Assembly (NCBI GenBank): GCA_035499295.1
Contig: DATJZG010000051.1
Span: forward strand, 1-47,337
Reading direction: 5' to 3'
Length of the DNA stretch: 47,337 nt
DNA from: DATJZG01 sp035499295
GTDB taxonomy: Bacteria; Myxococcota; Myxococcia; Myxococcales; Anaeromyxobacteraceae
A model generated the notes under the pieces. It worked only from the letters and a program-made list of their open reading frames with translations, ran no database searches and was not told the DNA's origin. A program made the translations under genes and the position numbers. Positions within the stretch are counted from its first letter, which is position 1. Every line of letters starts with the position of its first letter. Below are positions 8,200 through 15,680 of the stretch, one piece after another.

Positions 8200-10530
8200 T
8201 CAGCGCCGTGCCGCCGCGTCGGCGACCAGCGCCTGGCCGAGAGCGATCCCCCCGTCTCCCGGGGGAACCTGCTCGGGTAGGTATACCTCGAACCGAGGCG
8301 AAAGCTCACGGGCCACCAGACCCGATAGCCGGGCGTTCTGGAAGACCCCGCCGGTGAGGACCACCGGGAGGCGTCCGTGGAGCACCGCGGCTGCCCCCAC
8401 CATCTCCGCGGCGGCGGCCGCGAGGGCGCGATGGAAGCGGGTGGAGATGATCCCGGCGCCGACGCCGGCGCTCACGTCCTCGGCGACGGCGCGCACGGTG
8501 GGCCGCCAGTCGAGCCGCCACAGCGCCCCCTGCCTCTCGAGTTCGAAGGGGTAGCGGCCGTCCGCCGCGTCGTCGGCGGCGTTGTCGAGCGCCATCGCCA
8601 CCTGCCCCTCGAAGCGCGAGGTGGAACGCCCGAGCGCCAGCGCGCCCACGGCATCGAAGAGCCGGCCCGCGCCGTGAGCGCGGGGGGCGTTCAGGGAGAG
8701 GTCGAGCATCCGGCGCACTGCCTCCACGGTCTTCGGCGGCACCCGGGTGAAGACCGGGAAGGAGTGAAGCGGCGGGTCGCCCCCGAATGCCTCGTCGAGC
8801 GCGGCGAGGGCGATCCGCCACGGTTCCCGCACGGCCCGGTCGCCGCCGGCGAGCGCGACCGGCCGGAACGTTGCGATCCGCTCGAACCCGGAGTCGAGGG
8901 CGAGGAGCAGCTCCCCTCCCCAGGCGCTGCCGTCGGTGCCGAGGCCGACCCCGTCCCAAGTGAGCGCCAGCGCCGGGCCGGGCAGGCCGTGCTCCGCCAT
9001 GGCGGCCACCGCGTGGGCGTGGTGGTGCTGCACCGCCACCACCGGGAGTCGGTCGGCGCGGGCGCGCTCGAGCGCGTAGCGAGTGGAGAGGAATTCGGGA
9101 TGGAGGTCGTGGGCGATGCACTCCGGCTTGAACCCGAGGAAGCGCTCCATCCGCGCCACCGAGGCCTCGAAGGACTCGAGCGTCTCGAGGTTCTCGAGGT
9201 CGCCGATGTGAGGCCCGAGGGTGGCCTCGCTCCCGGCGGCCAGGCAGAAGGTGTTCTTGAGCTGGGCCCCGCAGCCGAGCACCGGACGGGAGAGCGGGCG
9301 CAGGAGGGCGATGGGTCGCGGGACGTAGCCGCGGGAACGGCGCATCACCATGGCCCGCCCCCCGATCACCCGGGCCACGGAGTCGTCGGCGCGCGTCTCG
9401 ATCTCGCGATCGTGGAGGAGGAAGAGGTCGGCGATGCCCGCGAGTCGGCGCAGGGCCTCGGCGTTTGCGGAGGCAATCGGTTCCTCCGAGAGGTTGCCCG
9501 ACGTCATCACCAGCGGGCGGCCAGCGGCCTCGAGCAGCAGGTGGTGCAGGGGGGTGTAGGGAAGCAAGAGGCCGACGAGCGGGCTGTCCGGAGCGACCTC
9601 CGGAGCGAGTCCCGACCCGGGACGGCGTCGCACCAGCACGATGGGACGCTCCACCGAGGCGAGCAGCGCGCGCTCGGCCTCGCCTATCTCGCCGAGCCGC
9701 CCCGCCTCCTCCACGCTCCGGGCCATCACCGCCAGCGGCTTCTCCTCGCGTCGCTTGCGATCGCGCAGCCGCCGCACCGCCTCCGAGGAGCCGGCGTCGC
9801 AGGCGAGGTGGAACCCGCCCAGCCCCTTCACCGCCACCACCTGGCCCCGGGAGAGTGCCGCCGCCGCCTCGGCGATGGGGCTCCCGCTCGCGCACGGGGT
9901 GCCGTCGGGGCCTGCCAGGAAGACGCGGGGACCGCATCGCGGGCAGGCGTTGGGCTCGGCGTGGAATCGACGGTTGGAGGGGTCCCGGTACTCGCGCTCG
10001 CAGGCCGGGCACATCTGGAAGGAGGCCATCGTTGTGGCCGCCCGGTCGTAGGGAACGTCCCGTGCGATGGTGAAGCGCGGGCCGCAGTCGGTGCAGTTGG
10101 TGAAGGGGTAGTCGTGGCGGCGGTTGCCAGGGTCGCGGACCTCGGCGAGGCAGGCGGGGCAGGTGGCCAGGTCGGGCGGGATGGTGACGCGCCTCTCGTC
10201 GGCGCCCTCGCTCGAGGCGATGACGAAATCGCGCGCCGGCTCCGGGGGGATGGCCTCGGCCAGCACCTCCCGGACGCGGGCAGCGGGAGGGTGCTCCGAG
10301 CGCAGCCGCCCCTCGAAGGCGTCGAGCGCTGCCGCGCTCGCGAAGGCCTCGATGGTCACCCCGCGGGTGTCGTTGCGCACCCAGCCCAGGACGCCGCTCT
10401 CGCGGGCAAGGCGGAAGACAAAGGGGCGCATTCCCACGCCCTGAACCGTCCCCCGGATCTGGATGCGGCGCCCCTCGATGGGCGGGGCCTGGCCTCGCGA
10501 TTCCATGTTCGCTTGCCGGATTCGACGCAT
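8200..10530 (-). CDS. hypF: Carbamoyltransferase HypF
   Basis: HypF makes carbamoyl-adenylate from carbamoyl phosphate and ATP and transfers the carbamoyl group to HypE. The 776-residue protein has the full domain set. An N-terminal acylphosphatase domain (GTVQGVGMRPFVFRLA) comes first, then two zinc-finger units (CPACLAEV...NCTDCGPRF and CPACEREY...ACPRCGPRV). A YrdC-like domain follows (VAVKGLGGFHLACDA, LPYTPLHHLLL, MTSGNLSEEPI), and a Kae1-like domain (QHHHAHAVAAMAEHG, TWDGVGLGTDG, LTGGVFQN) completes it. The start could be the ATG at 10530 or the one at 10506. Neither has a clear ribosome site. This is the first gene of the hyp operon, and the 83 bases upstream separate it from livF. Confidence 0.95.
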   Translation of the reverse strand: MRRIRQANMESRGQAPPIEGRRIQIRGTVQGVGMRPFVFRLARESGVLGWVRNDTRGVTIEAFASAAALDAFEGRLRSEHPPAARVREVLAEAIPPEPARDFVIASSEGADERRVTIPPDLATCPACLAEVRDPGNRRHDYPFTNCTDCGPRFTIARDVPYDRAATTMASFQMCPACEREYRDPSNRRFHAEPNACPRCGPRVFLAGPDGTPCASGSPIAEAAAALSRGQVVAVKGLGGFHLACDAGSSEAVRRLRDRKRREEKPLAVMARSVEEAGRLGEIGEAERALLASVERPIVLVRRRPGSGLAPEVAPDSPLVGLLLPYTPLHHLLLEAAGRPLVMTSGNLSEEPIASANAEALRRLAGIADLFLLHDREIETRADDSVARVIGGRAMVMRRSRGYVPRPIALLRPLSRPVLGCGAQLKNTFCLAAGSEATLGPHIGDLENLETLESFEASVARMERFLGFKPECIAHDLHPEFLSTRYALERARADRLPVVAVQHHHAHAVAAMAEHGLPGPALALTWDGVGLGTDGSAWGGELLLALDSGFERIATFRPVALAGGDRAVREPWRIALAALDEAFGGDPPLHSFPVFTRVPPKTVEAVRRMLDLSLNAPRAHGAGRLFDAVGALALGRSTSRFEGQVAMALDNAADDAADGRYPFELERQGALWRLDWRPTVRAVAEDVSAGVGAGIISTRFHRALAAAAAEMVGAAAVLHGRLPVVLTGGVFQNARLSGLVARELSPRFEVYLPEQVPPGDGGIALGQALVADAAARR

Positions 10531-10613
10531 CGGCGGCCGCGGGCGTCCCGGGGGGCGGAGTGTAGCAGCGCCCGCTCGAGTGGAGCAATCGAGGCACCGC
10601 TCCCGCCGCCCTA

Positions 10614-11345
10614 TCAGGCGGAGCCGGCGCCGAGGTACGCGCGACGGACGTTCTCGTCCCCCATGAGCTCCCGGCCGGTCCCGGTGAAGCGGATCCGGCC
10701 CTGCTCCATCACGTAGGCGCGGTCCGCCACCTCCAGCGCTCGGTAGGCGAGCTGCTCCACGAGGAGGATGGTGACCTCACGCTTCCTCTTGAGCTGCTCG
10801 ACCAGGCGGAAGACCTCGTCGATGATCACCGGGGCAAGGCCCATGGAAGGCTCGTCGAGGAGCAGGAGTCGGGGCTTCGCCACCAACGCCCGGGCGATGG
10901 CCAGCATCTGTTGCTCCCCTCCCGACAGGGTGCCGGCGAGCTGGCCGCGCCGCTCGCGCAGCCGCGGGAAGGTCTGGTAGAGGGAGTCCTTGTCCTGCTC
11001 GACGGCCCGCCGCTCCCCGCGTCGCAGCCGGAGGTAGGCGCCGAGTTCCAGGTTGCTCTCCACCGACTGGGTGGCGAAGATCCTCCGCCCCTCCGGGACC
11101 TGGACCAGGCCGAGGGCCGCGATCCGGTTCGCGGAGAGATGGAGGAGCGAGTGTCCCTCGAAGCGGACGTCCCCGGAGGTGGGGCGAAGCAGTCCGGAGA
11201 CCGTGCGCACCGTGGTCGTCTTGCCGGCGCCGTTGGACCCGATGACGGCGACGAGCTCCCCCGGCTCGACGCGCATCGAGACGCCCTTCAGTGCGCGAAT
11301 CTTCCCGTAGTCGACGACGAGGTTCTCGATCTCGAGGAAGGGCAT
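10614..11345 (-). CDS. livF: Branched-chain amino acid ABC transporter ATPase LivF
   Basis: This 243-residue ATPase energises import of leucine-type amino acids from the inner face of the membrane. It has Walker A GSNGAGKTTT, the LivF-specific VPEGRRIFATQSVESNLELGAY, the ABC signature LSGGEQQMLAIARAL, Walker B LLLLDEPSMGL and the switch region ILLVEQ. The start at 11345 follows the livMG stop by eight bases. It is the last gene of the liv operon. The polar amino acid actually carried cannot be told from sequence. Confidence 0.95.
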   Translation of the reverse strand: MPFLEIENLVVDYGKIRALKGVSMRVEPGELVAVIGSNGAGKTTTVRTVSGLLRPTSGDVRFEGHSLLHLSANRIAALGLVQVPEGRRIFATQSVESNLELGAYLRLRRGERRAVEQDKDSLYQTFPRLRERRGQLAGTLSGGEQQMLAIARALVAKPRLLLLDEPSMGLAPVIIDEVFRLVEQLKRKREVTILLVEQLAYRALEVADRAYVMEQGRIRFTGTGRELMGDENVRRAYLGAGSA

Positions 11346-11353
11346 GGCCTCGT

Positions 11354-13216
11354 CTAGGGCCCGACGGCGATGGCGGTCGGATGCTTGCCGAGGTACGCCT
11401 CGACGACCGCGGGGTTGGCCTGGACCGCGCCGGGCGGTCCCTCCGCGATCTTCCGGCCGAAGTCGAGCACCGTGACCTCGTCCGAGATGGCCATCACCAT
11501 CTCCATGTGGTGCTCGATGAGGAGCACCGTGATGCCGGCGTCGCGGATGCGGCGGACTATGGCGTTGATGGCCTCGATCTCGGCCGAGGTGAGCCCGGCG
11601 GCGGGTTCGTCGAGCAGGAGGAGGCCCGGCGAGACCGCCAGCGCGCGGGCGATCTCCAGGAGTCGCGCCTGACCGTAGGAGAGGTTGCTCGCCCTCTCGA
11701 ATGCCTGCGCCTCGAGCCCGACGAAGCGGAGTAGAGCGTAGGCGCGCACCTTGGCCTCCCACTCCTCGCGCTGCGCCGCCGCGGTCCAGCAGGCGACCTG
11801 GTAGAGGTTGGAGCGGAAGGACTGGTGGAGGCCGACGAGCACGTTCTGCAGCGCGGTGAGGTCGTGGAAGAGCTGCAGGTTCTGGAAGGTGCGGGCCATG
11901 CCGAAGCGAGCGCGCTGGGCGGTGGTGAGGCCACCCATGTCGTGCCCGAAGGAGGTGATCCGGCCGGCGCTGGGGCGGTACAGGCCGGTGAGCACGTTGA
12001 CGGTGGTGCTCTTGCCGCTCCCGTTCGGGCCGATGAGGCCGCGGATCGAGCCGCGCGGGATGATGAGGCTCAGATCGTTCACGGCGGTGAGGCCGCCGAA
12101 GCGCATGGTCACGCTCTCCAGCACCAGCGCCTCGCCCTGGCGATCGACGGCGTGAGCGAAGACCTCCACCTGCGAGGCCTGGGCAGCGAGCGCCTCTCGC
12201 TCGCGATCGACCCGGGCGACCGGCAGGCGCCCCCACAGCCGGCGCAGGATGCCGGCGACCCCCTCCGGGACGAAGAAGAGCACCCCGAGCAGGAGGACCC
12301 CGTAGACCATGAGGCGGGCGTCGGCGAAGGCGGTGAAGAGGTCGGGGAGGAAGACGAAGAGGGTGACGCCGATGAGGTTCCCGAGGATGGAGCGCGTGCC
12401 GCCGAAGATGAGCGCGATGAGGAACTCGACCGACAGGTTGTAGGAGAAGGTGTTGGGCGCGATGTAGGAGTCGAGTTGAGCGAAGAGTCCGCCGGCCAGG
12501 CCGGCGACGCCGGCAGAGAGGACGAAGGCCGAGACCTTGTAGTAGGCGCGCGAGATGCCCGAGCAGGCCGCCGCCACGGAGCTGTTCTTGATGGCCTCGA
12601 AGGCGCGTCCCCAGAAGCTGTTGCCGATGTTCCGGAGCGCCCAGAGGACCCCCACCAGGAACGGGTAGAGCACGAAGAGGTAGTTGTTGCCGCCGAAGGA
12701 CAAGGAGCCGAGCCGGAGCGGTGCCAGCGTGACCCCCTTCGTGCCGTTCGTCCACGCTTCCTGCTCGTTGATGAAGGTGTAGATGATGAGACCGTAGGCG
12801 ATGGTGATGACGGCCAGGTATGGGCCGGAGGAGCGCAGGGCCGGGAACCCGAGGACGAAGCCGGCGGTGGCCGAGAGCAGGACGCCCAGGGCGAGCGCCA
12901 GCAGGAAGGGCCACTGTGGGTAGAAGGCGATGGCGCTGTCTCCGTTCAGGGCCGGAGGGGCGGTGAGGACCGCCACCGTGTAGGCGCCGATGGCGAAGAA
13001 GCCGGCATGACCGATGGAGACGTCGCCGATGTACCCGACGACGAGGTCCAGCGAGGCGACGAGTAACGTGTAGATGAGGATACGCCCCAGGATCCCGTGA
13101 ACGTAGTACTGGTTCTCCACCAGGAGCGGGACGAGCAGCGGCAGGAGGAGCAGGAGCGGCGCCAGGCGCCGCGGCAGCGGGGGACGTGGCGCCGCGAGGT
13201 GGCCCGCCTCGGTCAT
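11354..13216 (-). CDS. livMG: Fused permease-ATPase LivM-LivG of a branched-chain amino acid ABC transporter
   Basis: One 620-residue polypeptide contains both LivM and LivG. Residues from about 20 to 340 form a multi-spanning permease (VVGYIGDVSIGHAGFFAIGAY is the LivM hallmark). A linker of about 25 charged residues follows. The remaining 250 residues are an ATPase with Walker A GPNGSGKSTT, the LivG marks MARTFQNLQLF and LSYGQARLLEIARAL, Walker B LLLLDEPAAGL and the H-loop LLIEHHMEMVM. No stop codon or frameshift lies between the parts. Fusions of this kind occur in other bacteria. The start overlaps the livH stop as ATGA. LivF remains separate, so the assembled importer would be LivH, LivMG and LivF. 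Confidence 0.93.
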   Translation of the reverse strand: MTEAGHLAAPRPPLPRRLAPLLLLLPLLVPLLVENQYYVHGILGRILIYTLLVASLDLVVGYIGDVSIGHAGFFAIGAYTVAVLTAPPALNGDSAIAFYPQWPFLLALALGVLLSATAGFVLGFPALRSSGPYLAVITIAYGLIIYTFINEQEAWTNGTKGVTLAPLRLGSLSFGGNNYLFVLYPFLVGVLWALRNIGNSFWGRAFEAIKNSSVAAACSGISRAYYKVSAFVLSAGVAGLAGGLFAQLDSYIAPNTFSYNLSVEFLIALIFGGTRSILGNLIGVTLFVFLPDLFTAFADARLMVYGVLLLGVLFFVPEGVAGILRRLWGRLPVARVDREREALAAQASQVEVFAHAVDRQGEALVLESVTMRFGGLTAVNDLSLIIPRGSIRGLIGPNGSGKSTTVNVLTGLYRPSAGRITSFGHDMGGLTTAQRARFGMARTFQNLQLFHDLTALQNVLVGLHQSFRSNLYQVACWTAAAQREEWEAKVRAYALLRFVGLEAQAFERASNLSYGQARLLEIARALAVSPGLLLLDEPAAGLTSAEIEAINAIVRRIRDAGITVLLIEHHMEMVMAISDEVTVLDFGRKIAEGPPGAVQANPAVVEAYLGKHPTAIAVGP

Positions 13217-14097
13217 ACCTTGCGGACCGCCTGCCTTCCGAACAGCCCAGCCGGCTTCACCAGCAGCAGGACGATGAGGAAGAGGAAGCCGGGGATGTCC
13301 TTGTAGCCGGTGGAGACGAAGCGCGCGGTGAGGCTCTCCGACAGCCCGATGATGAGCCCTCCGGCGATGGTGCCATAGCCCGACTCCAGCCCCCCGATGA
13401 TGGAGGCCGAGTAGGCCTTCACGCCCAGGACGGTTCCCATGGTGGCCGACACCAGGGTGACCGGGGCGACGAGGAGCCCCCCGACCGCGGCGATGGCCGC
13501 CGAGAGGGAGAAGGAGATGAGGATGACGCGCGTCTGGTCGATGCCCATCAGGCTCGCGGTCTCCTTGTCCTCCGAGACCGCCTGGACCGCCTTCCCGAGC
13601 AGGGTGCGGGCCTTCAGCGTCTCCACCGCCAGGACGATGGCGAGCGACACCAGGATGATGAGGATCTCCTGAGGGTAGATGCCGATCCCGCCGGCGCCGC
13701 CGATCCTCAGGGGGACGTCGCCGAGCGGGGACCGCATCTTGAAGTCGTCGGTGCTCCAGAACACCTCGGCGCCGTTCCGGAGCACGATGCCGATCGCCAG
13801 GGTGGCGAGGATCCACGCGTGCTGCGACTTCTTGCGCAGCGAGGGCTCGACGGCCAGCTTCTGGACCAGCACTCCCCCCACCGCGCCCACGGCGATGACC
13901 CCGGCGAGGGCGGCGGCGAAGGGCACCCCCCGCGTCATGTAGAGGATGAAGCCGACGACCCCGCCCAGCATGAGGACGTTCCCGAGCGAGAAGTTCAGGA
14001 TCTTCGAGGTGGCGAAGGTGATGTTGTAGCCGAAGGCCACCAGCGCGTAGATCATCCCCTGCGCGATGCCCGCCCAGAGGAGCTGGAGCGTCTGCAT
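13213..14097 (-). CDS. livH: Branched-chain amino acid ABC transporter permease LivH
   Basis: The 294-residue membrane protein begins MQTLQLLWAGIAQGMIYALV and carries the LivH signature around GYNITFATSKILNFSLGN, a row of hydrophobic segments, and the cytoplasmic coupling region KAVQAVSEDKETASLMGID. It would form the transmembrane channel with LivMG. It lies about 40 bases after livK and overlaps livMG by four bases. Confidence 0.94.
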   Translation of the reverse strand: MQTLQLLWAGIAQGMIYALVAFGYNITFATSKILNFSLGNVLMLGGVVGFILYMTRGVPFAAALAGVIAVGAVGGVLVQKLAVEPSLRKKSQHAWILATLAIGIVLRNGAEVFWSTDDFKMRSPLGDVPLRIGGAGGIGIYPQEILIILVSLAIVLAVETLKARTLLGKAVQAVSEDKETASLMGIDQTRVILISFSLSAAIAAVGGLLVAPVTLVSATMGTVLGVKAYSASIIGGLESGYGTIAGGLIIGLSESLTARFVSTGYKDIPGFLFLIVLLLVKPAGLFGRQAVRKV

Positions 14098-14136
14098 GCC
14101 TGCAGGGGCTCTCTTCGGCGCGGCCAGGTGCGACGG

Positions 14137-15279
14137 CTACTTCTGCGGCGGCGTCACCATCCCGCCCTTCACGACGCCCATCATCACGTTCGCCTGCTTC
14201 ACGGCCTCGTGATCGGTGGGCGAGAAGGGCTTCACGTACCGACCCGTCACTCCCTCGTACGACTTCAGCAGGTTCTCGAGCGCTGCCTTGATCTTCGGTC
14301 CCTCGGTGGATCCCGCCTGCTCGATGGCCATGGCGATGAGGTAGAGAGAGTCGTATCCCTGGGCCGCGGCGACCGCCACCGCGATGGGTTTCTCGTTGAA
14401 CCTCTTCCAGTAGGCCTCGAGGAAGGCGAGCTGCTTGGGGGTGGAAGCTCCGGACTCGATGAAGGTCTGGGGCATGGTGGCACCGTTCCCGTTCGCCCCG
14501 GCGTTGTTGATGAAGGCGGACATCGACAGGGTCCAGCTGCCGATCATGGGAACGCGCCAGCCGAGCCGCTCCATGGAGTTCGCCACCGCCGCGAGCTCGG
14601 GCCCGATCCCGTACACGAGCAGCACGTCCGCGCCCGCCCCCCGGGCCTCCTGCAGCTGCGCCGTCATGTCCGTGTCCTTGATCTTGAACTTGCCCACGTA
14701 CACCGGCTTCACGCCGTGCTTCTCCAACGCCTTCTCCATCTTGGCGCGCCCGTTCTGGCCGTAGTTGGTGTCGTCGCACAGGAGCGCTGGCTTTCTCAGC
14801 TTGCGCGTCTGCACGGCCTCCGACACGATCATCTCGGACTGGATGAGGTCGCCCGCGGCGATGCGGAAGACGTAGTTCTCCTTTCCGTAGACGTCGAAGA
14901 GCTCGTTCACCTTCGCCCCGGCCGAGACGTTGATGAGCTCGGGGACCTTCTTCTCGTTGGGATAGCGAAGGGCGGCGTCGGCGACGCCGGTGTTGATGGG
15001 CCCGAGGACGGCGACCACGTGCTCCTTCTCCAGGAACTCCTGCATGATCTGCCCGCCGCGCTCGTTCTTGGCCTCGTCGTCGCGCTCCACCAACTCGATC
15101 TTCCGCCCCAGCACGCCGCCCGAGGCGTTGATCTCGTCGGCCGCGAGACGGACCCCGTTGCGCATGGAGACGCCCATGCCGGCCGAGCCACCCGTGTACG
15201 GACCGTAAACACCGATCTTGATGGGCTCCCCACCGGCACTCGTGGCGATCCACAGGACTGCCGCGGCGAATCCGAGCAT
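14137..15279 (-). CDS. livK: Periplasmic branched-chain amino acid-binding protein LivK-like
   Basis: The 380-residue protein is a type-I periplasmic binding protein: EPIKIGVYGPYTGGSA at the mature start, VLGRKIELVERDDEAKNE, AVLGPINTGVADAALR, then LLCDDTNYGQNG and DVLLVYGIGPELAAVANSM. It would capture an amino acid or related ligand and feed LivH/LivMG/LivF. The ATG at 15279 is set by a strong GGAGG six bases upstream. The signal peptide (about 17 residues, MLGFAAAVLWIATSAGG) is hydrophobic but lacks the usual N-terminal positive charge. An in-frame Arg-Arg lies just upstream without a start codon. It is the first gene of the operon. Confidence 0.93.
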   Translation of the reverse strand: MLGFAAAVLWIATSAGGEPIKIGVYGPYTGGSAGMGVSMRNGVRLAADEINASGGVLGRKIELVERDDEAKNERGGQIMQEFLEKEHVVAVLGPINTGVADAALRYPNEKKVPELINVSAGAKVNELFDVYGKENYVFRIAAGDLIQSEMIVSEAVQTRKLRKPALLCDDTNYGQNGRAKMEKALEKHGVKPVYVGKFKIKDTDMTAQLQEARGAGADVLLVYGIGPELAAVANSMERLGWRVPMIGSWTLSMSAFINNAGANGNGATMPQTFIESGASTPKQLAFLEAYWKRFNEKPIAVAVAAAQGYDSLYLIAMAIEQAGSTEGPKIKAALENLLKSYEGVTGRYVKPFSPTDHEAVKQANVMMGVVKGGMVTPPQK

Positions 15280-15680
15280 GAAAAGCCTCCTTCCGACCTC
15301 GAGCGGGAAGTGTGCCGTTCGTGAACCCTCTAAACCACTTAACCGAGATTTTCCGGTCGCGCCAGGCCTCGCGAAGGCCGGAGCCGCAGTTTCGCCCCGA
15401 GGCTCGGCGAGGCGAAGCCCCTTTCCGGGCCCTTCCCCGTACCATGAAGCCGGGAGCAGGGGACGGCGAGAGCCGTCAGTGGGGCTTGCCCGACGGGGCT
15501 GCCACGGCGAAGATGCCTCGCCATGCTTCGCCGGCTCCTCGCTGCCCCTGTCGGCCCCGCCCCCACCTCGCGAGCGACCTCGCGCGCGCTCGAAGTGGCG
15601 GCGACCTGGGACCCGGAGCCCGCCCAAAGGCCCTTCCATCCCCGCGGGACGGGGATCGTGTCGCCGCGCCGCACACGCAG
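15280..15680. other. 401-base divergent intergenic region between livK and the CLC gene
   Basis: This gap should contain the promoters for both flanking operons. Near livK there is an AT-richer patch at 15327-15352. Closer to the CLC gene there is a hairpin-rich stretch (listed separately). Open frames extend from the CLC gene through this region, but their products are Arg/Pro/Gly-rich with no domain, so I regard the gap as non-coding. Confidence 0.5.
15452..15539 (+). other. Candidate structured leader RNA upstream of the CLC gene
   Basis: Four helices can be drawn as a closed junction. The outer stem is 15452-15457 with 15534-15539. A 6-bp hairpin GACGGC-GAGA-GCCGTC lies at 15462-15477. 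A stem with GTGG (15479-15482) and CCAC (15502-15505) follows, and a perfect 7-bp stem GGCGAAG/CTTCGCC joins 15506-15512 and 15526-15532. The GAGA loop is a GNRA tetraloop only when read on the plus strand, which favours a plus-strand RNA. I cannot match it to a known riboswitch class. High GC makes chance pairing likely. Confidence 0.22.

Noticed and set aside
8306..10716. Very long Arg/Gly/Pro-rich frames overlapping hypF on both strands
   Set aside because: They arise because high-GC third positions remove stop codons from other frames; hypF has all its catalytic motifs.
11354..15445. An apparent single 1363-codon frame across livK, livH and livMG
   Set aside because: Only the last 620 residues (LivMG) make sense; the upstream part is a shadow of livK and livH in another frame.
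15452..15539. Fluoride, cobalamin or tRNA identity for the hairpin-rich leader
   Set aside because: The conserved cores of these RNAs (for example the T-loop GTTC of tRNA or the cobalamin box) are absent.
15312..15680. A 123-residue N-terminal extension of the CLC protein
   Set aside because: It is Arg/Pro/Gly-rich with no domain, lies in the divergent promoter region and overlaps the possible RNA element.
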